DNA from: Bog-473 sp963704355
Lineage (GTDB): Bacteria; Actinomycetota; Acidimicrobiia; Acidimicrobiales; RAAP-2
Length of the DNA: 64,000 bases
Assembly: GCA_963704355.1 (NCBI GenBank)
Contig: OY969891.1
Location: 2,728,001 to 2,792,000 of the forward strand
Reading direction: 5' to 3'
The notes beneath the pieces were generated by a model. The model did not search any database, was not told the DNA's origin, and was given only the letters and a program-made list of their open reading frames with translations. Shown one piece after another: positions 29,963 through 37,602 of this stretch; within the stretch, counting starts at the first letter, position 1; each line of letters begins with the position of its first letter. The position numbers and the translations under genes are program-made.

Positions 29963-30751
29963 TCAGGCGGACCCGCCGACGGCGTGGGCGCCACCGTCGA
30001 CGTGGACGATCTCTCCCGTGGTCATCGGGAAGAGGTCGCTGAACAGCGCCACGCACGCCTTTGCCACCGCCGTTGCGTCGTGCACGTCCCAACCGAGGGG
30101 CGCCCGGTCGGCCCACGTGTCCTCGAAGGCGGAGAAGCCGGGGATCGACTTGGCCGCCATGGTCCGGACCGGCCCCGCGGCAATGAGGTTGACCCGGATG
30201 CCGCGAGGCCCGAGCTCCTTGGCCAGGTAGCGGGAAAGAGACTCGAGCGCCGCCTTGGCCACGCCCATCCAGTCGTAGACGGGCCAGGCGACCGTGGCGT
30301 CGAAGTCGAGACCCACGACCGAGGCGCCACCGTCCTTGCCCGCCGCCTCGAGCAGCGGCAGGAACGTGTCCACGAGCGCCTTCAGCGAGTAGGCAGAGAT
30401 GTTGAGCGCCACCGCCACGTCGTCCCATCCCGCGGTGAACATGCCGCTGCCCAAGCAGTCCGCCGGCGCGAAGCCGATCGCGTGCAGGATGCCGTCGAGA
30501 CGGTCCCATTGAGCGGAGAGCGCTGCGCCAGCGGCAGCCAGTTGCTCGGGCGAGGTGACGTCGATCTCCAGGACGTCGGGCTCCCGGGGCAGCTTGCGCG
30601 CTGTGCGCCGGGTGAGGCTGAGCGCGCGGCCGGCGCCCGAGAGGACGATTTCGGCTCCTTCCTCCTGGGCCAGCCGGGCCGTCGCGAACGCGAGCGACGC
30701 GTCGGTGAGCACGCCCGTGATCAGGAGTCGCTTGCCGTCCAGGAGTCCCAC
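29963..30751 (-). CDS. fabI: Enoyl-[acyl-carrier-protein] reductase (InhA/FabI type)
   Basis: The 262-aa short-chain dehydrogenase starts at GTG 30751. It has LLDGKRLLITGVLTDASLAF (cofactor loop of FabI/InhA), HAIGFAP, and the catalytic YDWMGVAKAALES, the InhA Tyr...Lys arrangement. It reduces the enoyl-ACP double bond in fatty acid synthesis with NAD(P)H. It diverges from npdG with 32 bp between start codons, so the two promoters must overlap. Confidence 0.93.
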   Translation of the reverse strand: MGLLDGKRLLITGVLTDASLAFATARLAQEEGAEIVLSGAGRALSLTRRTARKLPREPDVLEIDVTSPEQLAAAGAALSAQWDRLDGILHAIGFAPADCLGSGMFTAGWDDVAVALNISAYSLKALVDTFLPLLEAAGKDGGASVVGLDFDATVAWPVYDWMGVAKAALESLSRYLAKELGPRGIRVNLIAAGPVRTMAAKSIPGFSAFEDTWADRAPLGWDVHDATAVAKACVALFSDLFPMTTGEIVHVDGGAHAVGGSA

Positions 30752-30783
30752 TGCGCCAGTGAGGTTATGCGAAGGTAGGGGCC

Positions 30784-31434
30784 ATGCACGTCGGAATCCT
30801 CGGAGGGACTGGCCCCGCTGGGCGCGGGGTCGCGGTCCGGCTCGCCGACGCCGGCATCCGAGTCACCATCGGATCGCGCGACGCGGAGCGGGCCGCCCAG
30901 ATCGTCGCCGAGATGCAAGAACGAGTGTCCACGGTGGCCCCCCTGTTGGGGGGTGCGGACAACGCCGGCGCGGCAGATGCCGAGCTGGTGATCGTCGCGA
31001 CGCCGTGGGACTCGGCCATCTCGACCGTGAAGGCGCTGCGGGCGCCGCTGGCCGGCAAGGTCGTCGTGTCGATGGTCAACGCACTGGTCAAGGAGGGCCG
31101 CGAGATGCTGGCGCTCATGCCGCCGCGGGGGTCGTGCGCGGCGGGCGTGCAGGCGGCGCTGCCCGACTCGTTGGTGGCGGCCGCGTTCCACCACCTCCCC
31201 GCCTCGGAAATGGAAAACCTGGACTCGGGGTTGGAAGCTGACGTGTTGGTGTGCTCCGACCACGGCGAGGCGACGGTGGCGACGGTGGGGATGATCGAGC
31301 ACATGCGGGGGTTGCGGCCGCTCGACGCCGGGAGCCTGAACCAGGCGCTGGCGATCGAGGCGTTCACCGCTGTCTGTATCACCCTCAACATCCGGCACAA
31401 GGCGCACACGACGCTCCGCCTGGGCGGGATTTGA
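30784..31434 (+). CDS. npdG: F420-dependent NADP reductase
   Basis: The 216-aa protein starts at ATG 30784. The N-terminal GILGGTGPAGRGVAVRLADA is a dinucleotide-binding loop, followed by IGSRDAERA (NADP phosphate contact), VIVATPWD and a C-terminal AFHHLPASEMENLDSG. These match NADPH:F420 oxidoreductases, which move hydride between NADPH and coenzyme F420. Its presence implies F420 use by the organism. The mshC start follows its stop by two bases. Confidence 0.9.
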   Translation: MHVGILGGTGPAGRGVAVRLADAGIRVTIGSRDAERAAQIVAEMQERVSTVAPLLGGADNAGAADAELVIVATPWDSAISTVKALRAPLAGKVVVSMVNALVKEGREMLALMPPRGSCAAGVQAALPDSLVAAAFHHLPASEMENLDSGLEADVLVCSDHGEATVATVGMIEHMRGLRPLDAGSLNQALAIEAFTAVCITLNIRHKAHTTLRLGGI

Positions 31435-31436
31435 GC

Positions 31437-32570
31437 GTGCGGCTGTACGACACGGCGCGGCGGGAGATCGTCGACTTCGAGCCCGGCCCGCTCGTGACGA
31501 TGTACTCGTGTGGCATCACGCCGTACGACGCTGCGCATCTCGGCCACGCCGCCGTCTACCTCTACTTCGACATGTTGCAGCGGACGCTGCAGGATGCCGG
31601 GCACGAGACGAAGCTGGTGCGCAACGTGACCGACGTCGACGATGACATCTTGCGCAAGGCCCGGGAGCTGGGGGTCCATTATCTCGACCTGGCCGCCGAG
31701 GAGATGGCGCGCTTCGACGCCGAGATGGGCATGCTGAACCTGCTGCCCGTCTACTCCGAGCCGCGGGCGACGTCCGCGATCTCGGAGATCCTGTCGCTGA
31801 TCGGGGCGGCGCTCGACCGCGGGCACGCCTACGAGTCCGGCGGGTCCGTCTATTTCTCCATCGCGTCCTTCGGATCGTTCGGCGCCGTCAGCGGCTTCGA
31901 CCGGGACCGCATGCTCGAGCTGGCGGCCGAGCACGGAGGGAAGCCCGACGACCCCAACAAGCGCGACCCACTCGATTTCGTGCTGTGGCAGCCGTCGCTG
32001 CCCGACGAGCCGGCGTGGGAGTCGCGCTGGGGGCCGGGACGGCCGGGGTGGCACATCGAGTGCTCGGCGCTGGTGTTGCGGGAGCTGGGGCGGACGATCG
32101 ACATCCACGGCGGCGGGCGCGACCTGGTGTTCCCGCACCACGAGTGCGAGACGGCGCAGTCGGAGTCGGTGACCGGAGAGCAATTCGTGCGGTTGTGGTT
32201 CCACGTAGGGCTGGTCGGGTTGGGCGGGACGAAGATGTCGAAGTCGCTCGGGAATCTCGTCTTCGTCGGCGACCTCTGCAAGGAGTGGGACGCGGCTGCG
32301 GTTCGCCTGGCGCTGCTGGCGCACCACTACCGCCACGACTGGAACTGGCGCACGGGCGAGGACATGCCGGCGGCAGCGGCGCGGTTGGCGTTGTGGCGGA
32401 CGGCGCCGACGGGGGCCGACGACGGCGACGGGGCGGCCGGGCTGGCGGCGGTGCGGGCCGCGCTGGCCGACGACCTCGACACGCCGGCCGCTTTGCGAGC
32501 GCTCGACGCCGAGGCGTCGGCGGAGCGCCCGGTGGCAGCGGGGGCGCGGCTCTTGGGCATCGAGCTGTAG
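31437..32570 (+). CDS. mshC: L-cysteine:glucosaminyl-inositol ligase MshC
   Basis: The 377-aa protein starts at GTG 31437, two bases after npdG. It is related to cysteinyl-tRNA synthetase but shorter. It carries the MshC-typical CGITPYDAAHLGHAAVYLYF (HIGH-like), NVTDVDDDIL, the zinc/cysteine region WHIECSAL, and KMSKS as TKMSKSLGN. It lacks the tRNA-binding C-terminal extension. The enzyme ATP-dependently joins cysteine to GlcN-Ins in mycothiol biosynthesis. A CysS role is less likely given the length and the CGITPYDAAHLGHA motif. Confidence 0.88.
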   Translation: MRLYDTARREIVDFEPGPLVTMYSCGITPYDAAHLGHAAVYLYFDMLQRTLQDAGHETKLVRNVTDVDDDILRKARELGVHYLDLAAEEMARFDAEMGMLNLLPVYSEPRATSAISEILSLIGAALDRGHAYESGGSVYFSIASFGSFGAVSGFDRDRMLELAAEHGGKPDDPNKRDPLDFVLWQPSLPDEPAWESRWGPGRPGWHIECSALVLRELGRTIDIHGGGRDLVFPHHECETAQSESVTGEQFVRLWFHVGLVGLGGTKMSKSLGNLVFVGDLCKEWDAAAVRLALLAHHYRHDWNWRTGEDMPAAAARLALWRTAPTGADDGDGAAGLAAVRAALADDLDTPAALRALDAEASAERPVAAGARLLGIEL

Positions 32571-32666
32571 ACGTCGGGGCCGCAGGGGAGGTCCAGTACC
32601 CTTGGGACTCCACGAACGGTGTCCGGACCAGGAGCGATCCTCCGGCTGAGCAGGAAAGGGTGCACG

Positions 32667-34655
32667 ATGCCACGCGTCATCTCGGTTGGTCTTCCCGACG
32701 GCTCGACACGGGAGCTGACCGAGGGCACGACGGCGGGCGGACTGGCCCGTGACATCGGCTCCCGCCTGGCCAAGGCGGCGGTGGTCGCCGTCGTCGACGG
32801 CACGGAGGTCGACCTCGACACCACGTTGCCGGACGGGGCGCAGGTCGCCATCGTCACGGGGGACAGCGAGGCGGGCCGGGAGGTGCTGCGCCACTCGACC
32901 GCCCACGTGATGGCCCAGGCCGTGCGCCGGCTGTGGCCCGGCGCCAAGTACGCCATCGGCCCGGTGATCGAGAACGGCTTCTACTACGACTTCGAGCTGC
33001 CCGACGGCGCCCACTTCAGCGACGACGACCTGGCGGTGATCGACGCGGAGATGCGGGCGATCATCAAGGAGGACCAGCCCTTCGTACGGCACGAGCACAC
33101 CTTCGAGGAGGGCCTCGAGATCTTCGCCGACCAGCCCTTCAAGGAAGAGATCATCCGCGCCGTGGAGGAGGGCGCGGACGAGGTGGACGCCGAAGGTGCG
33201 GTGGTCAGCACGTACCGCAACACCGACGCCTTCATCGACCTGTGCCGCGGCCCGCACGTGCCCTCGACCGGCCGGCTGGGCCACTTCAAGCTCATGCGAG
33301 TCGCCGGCGCGTACTGGCGGGGCGACGAGAAGCGCGAGCAGCTGCAGCGGATCTACGGCACGGCCTGGGAGTCCGAGAAGGCACTCGCTGACTACCTGCA
33401 CCAGCTGGAGGAGGCGGAGCGGCGCGACCACCGCAAGCTCGGCGCGGAGCTCGACCTGTTCAGCTTCCCCGAGGAGATCGGCTCGGGGCTCGCCATCTTC
33501 CATCCCAAGGGCGGCACCATCCGGCGGCTGATGGAGGACTACTCGCGGTCCCGGCACGTGGAGGCCGGCTACGACTTCGTCAACTCGCCGCACATCACCA
33601 AGAGCGCGTTGTTCGAGGAGTCGGGCCACCTCGACTGGTTCGCCGAGGCGATGTTCCCGCCCATGGAGCTCGACGGGGGCAACGAGTACTACCTCAAGCC
33701 GATGAACTGCCCGTTCCACATCCTCGTGTACCGGAGCCGCCAGCGTTCCTACCGCGAGCTGCCGATGCGGCTGTTCGAGTTCGGCACCGTCTACCGCTAC
33801 GAGAAGTCCGGCGTCCTCCTGGGGTTGACCCGAGTGCGTGGACTGACCATGGACGACGCCCACATCTTCTGCGCCCCCGAGCAGATGGATGCCGAGCTCG
33901 TGCGGACGCTGCGCTTCGTGCTCGCCCTGTTGCGCGACTACGGGCTCAACGACTTCTACCTCGAGTTGTCGACCAAGCCCCAAGGAAAGGCCGTGGGCTC
34001 GGACGAGGACTGGGCGGTCGCGACGGAGGCGCTGCGACGGACGGCGTTGGAGATGGGACTCGAGCTCGTGATGGACGAGGGAGGCGGCGCCTTCTACGGG
34101 CCGAAGATCTCGGTGCAGGCGCGCGACGCCATCGGCCGGACCTGGCAGATGTCGACGGTGCAGCTCGACTTCCAGTTGCCGAACCGCTTCGGGCTCGAGT
34201 ACGTCGGCTCCGACAACGCGCGGCACCGTCCGATCATGATCCATCGTGCCCTGTTCGGGTCGGTCGAGCGGTTCATGGCGGTGCTGCTCGAGCACTACGC
34301 GGGCGCGTTGCCCACCTGGCTGTGCCCCGAGCAGGTGCGGGTGATCCCGGTCACCGACGGCCACCTCCCGTACGCGGAGTCGGTAGCCGCGGCCTGCGCC
34401 GAGGCCGGGCTGCGGGCGGAGGTCGACGTGAGCGGCGAAAAGCTGGGCGCCCTCATCCGCCGGGCCAAGCTGGCCAAGATTCCTTACGTGCTCGTCGTCG
34501 GGGACCAGGACGTGGCGGCGGGCTCGGTCGGGGTGAACCGGCGCGGCTGGGACGGCAAGCCCGAGCTCGGCGTGCCGGTGGCGGCGTTCGTGGCCGAGGT
34601 CGTCGACGAGGTGGACGCCAAGGGCCTGCCCGAGGACCGGGCGCCGGCGGCGTGA
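32667..34655 (+). CDS. thrS: Threonyl-tRNA synthetase
   Basis: The 662-aa protein starts at ATG 32667, with GGAAAGGG upstream. Domains in order: TGS (1-60), editing domain (about 65-220, with HSTAHVMAQAVRRLWPGAKY), class II catalytic core (about 250-540, with the zinc-site MNCPFHIL, LTRVRGLTMDDAHIFC and TVQLDFQLPNRF) and the anticodon-binding domain (about 545-645). It charges tRNA-Thr with threonine and is the first of a conserved actinobacterial order (thrS, HIT, pgsA, patA, pimA). Confidence 0.97.
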   Translation: MPRVISVGLPDGSTRELTEGTTAGGLARDIGSRLAKAAVVAVVDGTEVDLDTTLPDGAQVAIVTGDSEAGREVLRHSTAHVMAQAVRRLWPGAKYAIGPVIENGFYYDFELPDGAHFSDDDLAVIDAEMRAIIKEDQPFVRHEHTFEEGLEIFADQPFKEEIIRAVEEGADEVDAEGAVVSTYRNTDAFIDLCRGPHVPSTGRLGHFKLMRVAGAYWRGDEKREQLQRIYGTAWESEKALADYLHQLEEAERRDHRKLGAELDLFSFPEEIGSGLAIFHPKGGTIRRLMEDYSRSRHVEAGYDFVNSPHITKSALFEESGHLDWFAEAMFPPMELDGGNEYYLKPMNCPFHILVYRSRQRSYRELPMRLFEFGTVYRYEKSGVLLGLTRVRGLTMDDAHIFCAPEQMDAELVRTLRFVLALLRDYGLNDFYLELSTKPQGKAVGSDEDWAVATEALRRTALEMGLELVMDEGGGAFYGPKISVQARDAIGRTWQMSTVQLDFQLPNRFGLEYVGSDNARHRPIMIHRALFGSVERFMAVLLEHYAGALPTWLCPEQVRVIPVTDGHLPYAESVAAACAEAGLRAEVDVSGEKLGALIRRAKLAKIPYVLVVGDQDVAAGSVGVNRRGWDGKPELGVPVAAFVAEVVDEVDAKGLPEDRAPAA

Positions 34656-34724
34656 GCACATGAACAAGGGTCGAGGTGGACCATTGGCATTGGGCCTCGG
34701 TGATGTCTCGCCGATGAGCCTCGG

Positions 34725-34773
34725 TGATGTCTCCAAAAACTATGCACGAACCCGTTTAGAGTTTCGGGGGAGG
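34725..34773. repeat. Palindromic repeat copy 5
   Basis: The element reads gatgtctccaaaaactatg, a loop with cacgaacccg, then tttagagtttcggggg. It is 70 bp after the thrS stop. A partial lead copy (ggtgatgtctcg, 34699-34710) comes just before it, so the 5' end appears to have been duplicated. Confidence 0.75.
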
Positions 34774-35035
34774 GACGGCGACTCCTCGGGCTTCTGGGGG
34801 TTAGATCCATCGTGGAAGGCAGGGTCAAGGGCGGCCGCAGGCCGACGAAGTGGACCCTTGACGCTGCCGTGGTGAACGAGCCGCCATCCATCATGGGAGA
34901 GGTCCCGGCCTTGGCCGGGGCCTGGTTGCGCCTCTCCTCGTCTTGCAAGGACGGCGAGAGCCGCGGCGCGCGACCATTCTGCCCACGGCAGGTAGCGATG
35001 CCGGCAACGTCTCTCTGGAACCCGGCGCCGGCCGC
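34774..35035. other. Highly structured intergenic element between thrS and the HIT gene
   Basis: At least four hairpins follow each other. At 34819-34868, arms GGCAG-g-GTCAAGGG and CCCTTGAC-g-CTGCC form a 13-bp stem with one mismatch. At about 34904-34943, GAGAGG/CCTCTC encloses CCCGGCC/GGCCGGG. At about 34939-34962 lies an imperfect CTCGTC/GACGGCGAG. At about 34979-34991, CTGCC-cac-GGCAG. The density of complementary arms suggests a structured RNA or a mobile palindromic element rather than a spacer. No open frame here looks real. Confidence 0.45.
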
Positions 35036-35557
35036 ATGAGTCTCGAGCACCTGTGGGCGGGGTGGCGCCGCCAGTACATCGTGGAGGCGACCGAGCGGGA
35101 GCGCGCGGGCGGCATCGACCACACCGAGTCGGAGTGCGTCTTCTGCGCCCTCGCCGAGAGCGGAACGCCCTCGGAGGACAATCTCGTCGTGGGGCGGGGC
35201 GAGCTGACCTTCGTCGTGATGAACGCCTACCCCTACGCCAGCGGGCACGTGCTGGTGCTGCCCCTGCGGCACGTGGGGCCGCTGGCCGAGTTGAGCCCGG
35301 CTGAGTCCGCCGAGCTCTGGTCGACCACGCAGCGGGCGGTGGCCACGATCGAGAAGGCCTACGACCCCGACGGCCTGAACATGGGCGCCAACCTGGGGCG
35401 GGCCGCCGGCGCGGGCCTGCCGTCCCACCTGCACCTGCACGTGCTGCCGCGCTGGTCCGGCGACACCAACTTCATGACCTCCATCGCCGAGACGCGGGTG
35501 CTGCCCGAGACGCTGCAGCTGTCCTGGAAGAGGCTTCACGACGCCTGGCCCGGATAA
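35036..35557 (+). CDS. HIT-family nucleotide hydrolase/phosphorylase
   Basis: The 173-aa protein has ECVFC near the N-terminus (zinc site of the actinobacterial HIT subgroup) and the histidine triad SHLHLHVLPRW. It follows thrS as in other actinobacteria, where the gene is annotated as an Ap4A phosphorylase/HIT protein. It should cleave dinucleoside polyphosphates or nucleotidyl conjugates. The start at ATG 35036 gives the family length; its ribosome-binding site is weak. Confidence 0.9.
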   Translation: MSLEHLWAGWRRQYIVEATERERAGGIDHTESECVFCALAESGTPSEDNLVVGRGELTFVVMNAYPYASGHVLVLPLRHVGPLAELSPAESAELWSTTQRAVATIEKAYDPDGLNMGANLGRAAGAGLPSHLHLHVLPRWSGDTNFMTSIAETRVLPETLQLSWKRLHDAWPG

Positions 35558-35750
35558 CGAGCCAACCGAGCAGCCAGATGCCGGCGTCGACGTCGAAGAC
35601 GGCGCCGGTGCGGTCGGGACTCGCGCCGGCGCCGGCGCGGACGGGAAAGGGGCGCTCGGGCCGACGGCCTCGAAGCCGACGACGCCGGGCACCGCCGGCA
35701 GCGCCGAAGTCGACACCAAGCCCGCCACGCGCCGCCTGCTGCTGCGCTGG

Positions 35751-36830
35751 GTGGTCGCCGCCTGGCCGGCGACCCGCATCGTCGTGGGTTTCGGGCTCGT
35801 CGTGCTCGCGGTCTGGGTCCTCTCGTCCAAGGGCTCCGAGCTCTCGGGGTTCACCAGCATCTTCAAGACCCTCAACTGGTGGTGGGTGCCGCCGGCGTTC
35901 GCCGCCGAGATCGGGTCGTACGTGTGCTTCGCGCTCATGCAGCGCCAACTGCTCCTGGCCGGCCACCTGCGCCCGCCGTGGTGGACGCTGTTCAAGCTGA
36001 CCTTCGGCTCGCAGGCGCTCACGAACTCGCTGCCGGTGGGCAATGCCGTCGCCACGGTGTACGGGTTCCGCTGGTTCCGCCGCTTCGGCGCCGACAACAC
36101 GCTGGCGGTGTGGGCGCTGGCCGGGACGCTCGTGGCGGCCCTGGTCAGCCTGTCGCTGGTCGCCGTCATCGGCCTGGCCATGGCCACCGATGCGGGCGCG
36201 TCCTTCGACCTGGTGCCCGTCCTCGTCGGCGTCTTCGCCGTCACCGTGGCCATCGGCTCGCTCTTCGCCTACGAACGCCCGCTCCAGCTGGCGGTGACCG
36301 GCGCGTTGCGCCTGTCGGTCGCGCTCACGGGGCGGCCGCGCGGCGACACCCACGAGCAGATCGGGCGCATCATGGCCTGGACGACCGCGGTGCGGCTGAA
36401 CTGGAACCAGATCGGGCTCGTCGTGGGTTGGGGCACGGCCAACTGGCTGTTGGACTGCGCCTGCTTCGCCATGATGTTCCCCGCCATCCACGCACCGATC
36501 CCGTGGGACGGGCTCCTGCTGGCCTACGGCGCCGGGCAGCTGGCGGCGAGCCTGCCCATCACGCCGGGCGGCCTCGGGGTGGTCGAGGGCTCCATCACGG
36601 TCGCGCTGGTCGCGTTCGGTGGCGCGGAGACGAGGACGGCGTACGCGGTGCTGTTGTACCGGATCATCTCGTTCTGGTTCATCTTGGCGCTCGGGTGGCT
36701 GCTGATCGGCGAGATGGCCCTCGAGGTCCGGCGGGGCCGCTGGCCGCGCTCCGCCTTGGAGTCCACGGTGGAGGCCGGGCCGATCGCCTACGTTCCAATG
36801 TCGTCGCGGGATGGGGGTGTGGCGTCGTGA
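35751..36830 (+). CDS. YbhN/UPF0104-type integral membrane flippase-like protein (start uncertain)
   Basis: The protein has about eight membrane helices and the family signature ITPGGLGVVEGSITVALVAF, as in YbhN/AglD and the transmembrane part of LPG synthases. These proteins flip or modify lipids. GTG 35751 is the first usable start, but the frame stays open upstream to 35556 with a plausible acidic tail (NEPTEQPDAGVDVEDGAGAV). Inserting one g in cccggataacgag would give an ATGA overlap with the HIT stop and start the protein as MNEPTEQ. A one-base deletion of the true start is therefore likely. Confidence 0.85.
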   Translation: MVAAWPATRIVVGFGLVVLAVWVLSSKGSELSGFTSIFKTLNWWWVPPAFAAEIGSYVCFALMQRQLLLAGHLRPPWWTLFKLTFGSQALTNSLPVGNAVATVYGFRWFRRFGADNTLAVWALAGTLVAALVSLSLVAVIGLAMATDAGASFDLVPVLVGVFAVTVAIGSLFAYERPLQLAVTGALRLSVALTGRPRGDTHEQIGRIMAWTTAVRLNWNQIGLVVGWGTANWLLDCACFAMMFPAIHAPIPWDGLLLAYGAGQLAASLPITPGGLGVVEGSITVALVAFGGAETRTAYAVLLYRIISFWFILALGWLLIGEMALEVRRGRWPRSALESTVEAGPIAYVPMSSRDGGVAS

Positions 36831-37264
36831 CGTCTCGTCGTACACGAGCGATCGGGGCATGGGCGGCCGGCCTGACCCTGGCGGCCACGGTCTTCGGGGG
36901 GTGCACGGCGGCGCGCGTCGGGCTCGGCACGACCGACGAGTCCTGCTACCTCTCGCTGCCGACGGCGGCCAAGGCAGTGGGGGGCCACGGGCACCTGTCG
37001 GGCATCCGGAAGTATTCGCTCGGCAGCCTCAAGGGGATTGCGCCGCGCCTCTACCAGGCTCTCGCCGGGGACGTGCCGAAGGGCCAGTCGGTCTGCCTCG
37101 CCGCCTACACGGGGCACTTCACTTCGTCCGAGGTGACGAAGCCGCTCGGCCGCGCGTCGGGCAAGCTCGCCGTCGCCGTCGTGACCTCGCCGCACAACGA
37201 AGTGCTCGGGACGCTGATCCTCGACAAGATCCCGGTGCGCTTCCAGCACACCCACCCGTTCTAA
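36827..37264 (+). CDS. Small secreted lipoprotein
   Basis: The 145-aa product starts at GTG 36827 in a GTGA overlap with the flippase gene. The signal peptide ends in the lipobox TVFGGC. The mature part has a Cys pair (ESCYLSLPTAAKAVGGHGHL and SVCLAAY) and no known domain. The overlap suggests joint function with the membrane protein, perhaps in envelope lipid handling, but that is inference. Confidence 0.75.
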   Translation: MTSRRTRAIGAWAAGLTLAATVFGGCTAARVGLGTTDESCYLSLPTAAKAVGGHGHLSGIRKYSLGSLKGIAPRLYQALAGDVPKGQSVCLAAYTGHFTSSEVTKPLGRASGKLAVAVVTSPHNEVLGTLILDKIPVRFQHTHPF

Positions 37265-37341
37265 AGACCCCCATTGGGCGGTTGACGCCAAGGAGAGAGG
37301 GCGTTTTCGGCGGGTCCCCGAGCCCGCACCAGCTTCAATCG

Positions 37342-37564
37342 AGAGCGCCGTGGATGCCTCCAGAAACTATGCACAGACCGGTTTATGGTTTCTGGAGAGT
37401 CCCCACCCGCTTCATCGGGCGTCCCCACCCGCTTCATCGGGCGTCCCCACCGCTTCGTCGGGCAGAGCGCCGTGGATGCCTCCAGAAACTATGCACAGAC
37501 CGGTTTATGGTTTCTGGAGAGTCCCCACCCGCTTCATCGGGCGTCCCCACCCGCTTCGTCGGGC
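37342..37564. repeat. Tandem duplication holding palindromic repeat copies 6 and 7
   Basis: Two units start at 37342 and 37464, 122 bp apart. Each has agagcgccgtg, a palindromic element (37352-37398 and 37473-37519), then 22-bp direct repeats gtccccacccgcttcatcgg (three in the first unit, two in the second). The two elements are identical and have a perfect 10-bp stem CTCCAGAAAC/GTTTCTGGAG around the loop TATGCACAGACCGGTTTATG. They lie between the convergent lipoprotein and EF-G-like genes, where transcription from both sides should end. Confidence 0.9.
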
Positions 37565-37602
37565 GGAGTCTGGGCAGGTTTCGAGCCAGGGGACAGGCCG
37601 GC

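Noticed and set aside
31437..32570. Cysteinyl-tRNA synthetase
   Set aside because: Too short, no tRNA-binding C-terminal part, and CGITPYDAAHLGHA is the MshC form of the HIGH region.
30765..34736. Very long open frame antisense to npdG, mshC and thrS
   Set aside because: High GC content keeps antisense frames open. The sense genes are clear and conserved, and the antisense product is low-complexity His/Arg/Gln-rich.
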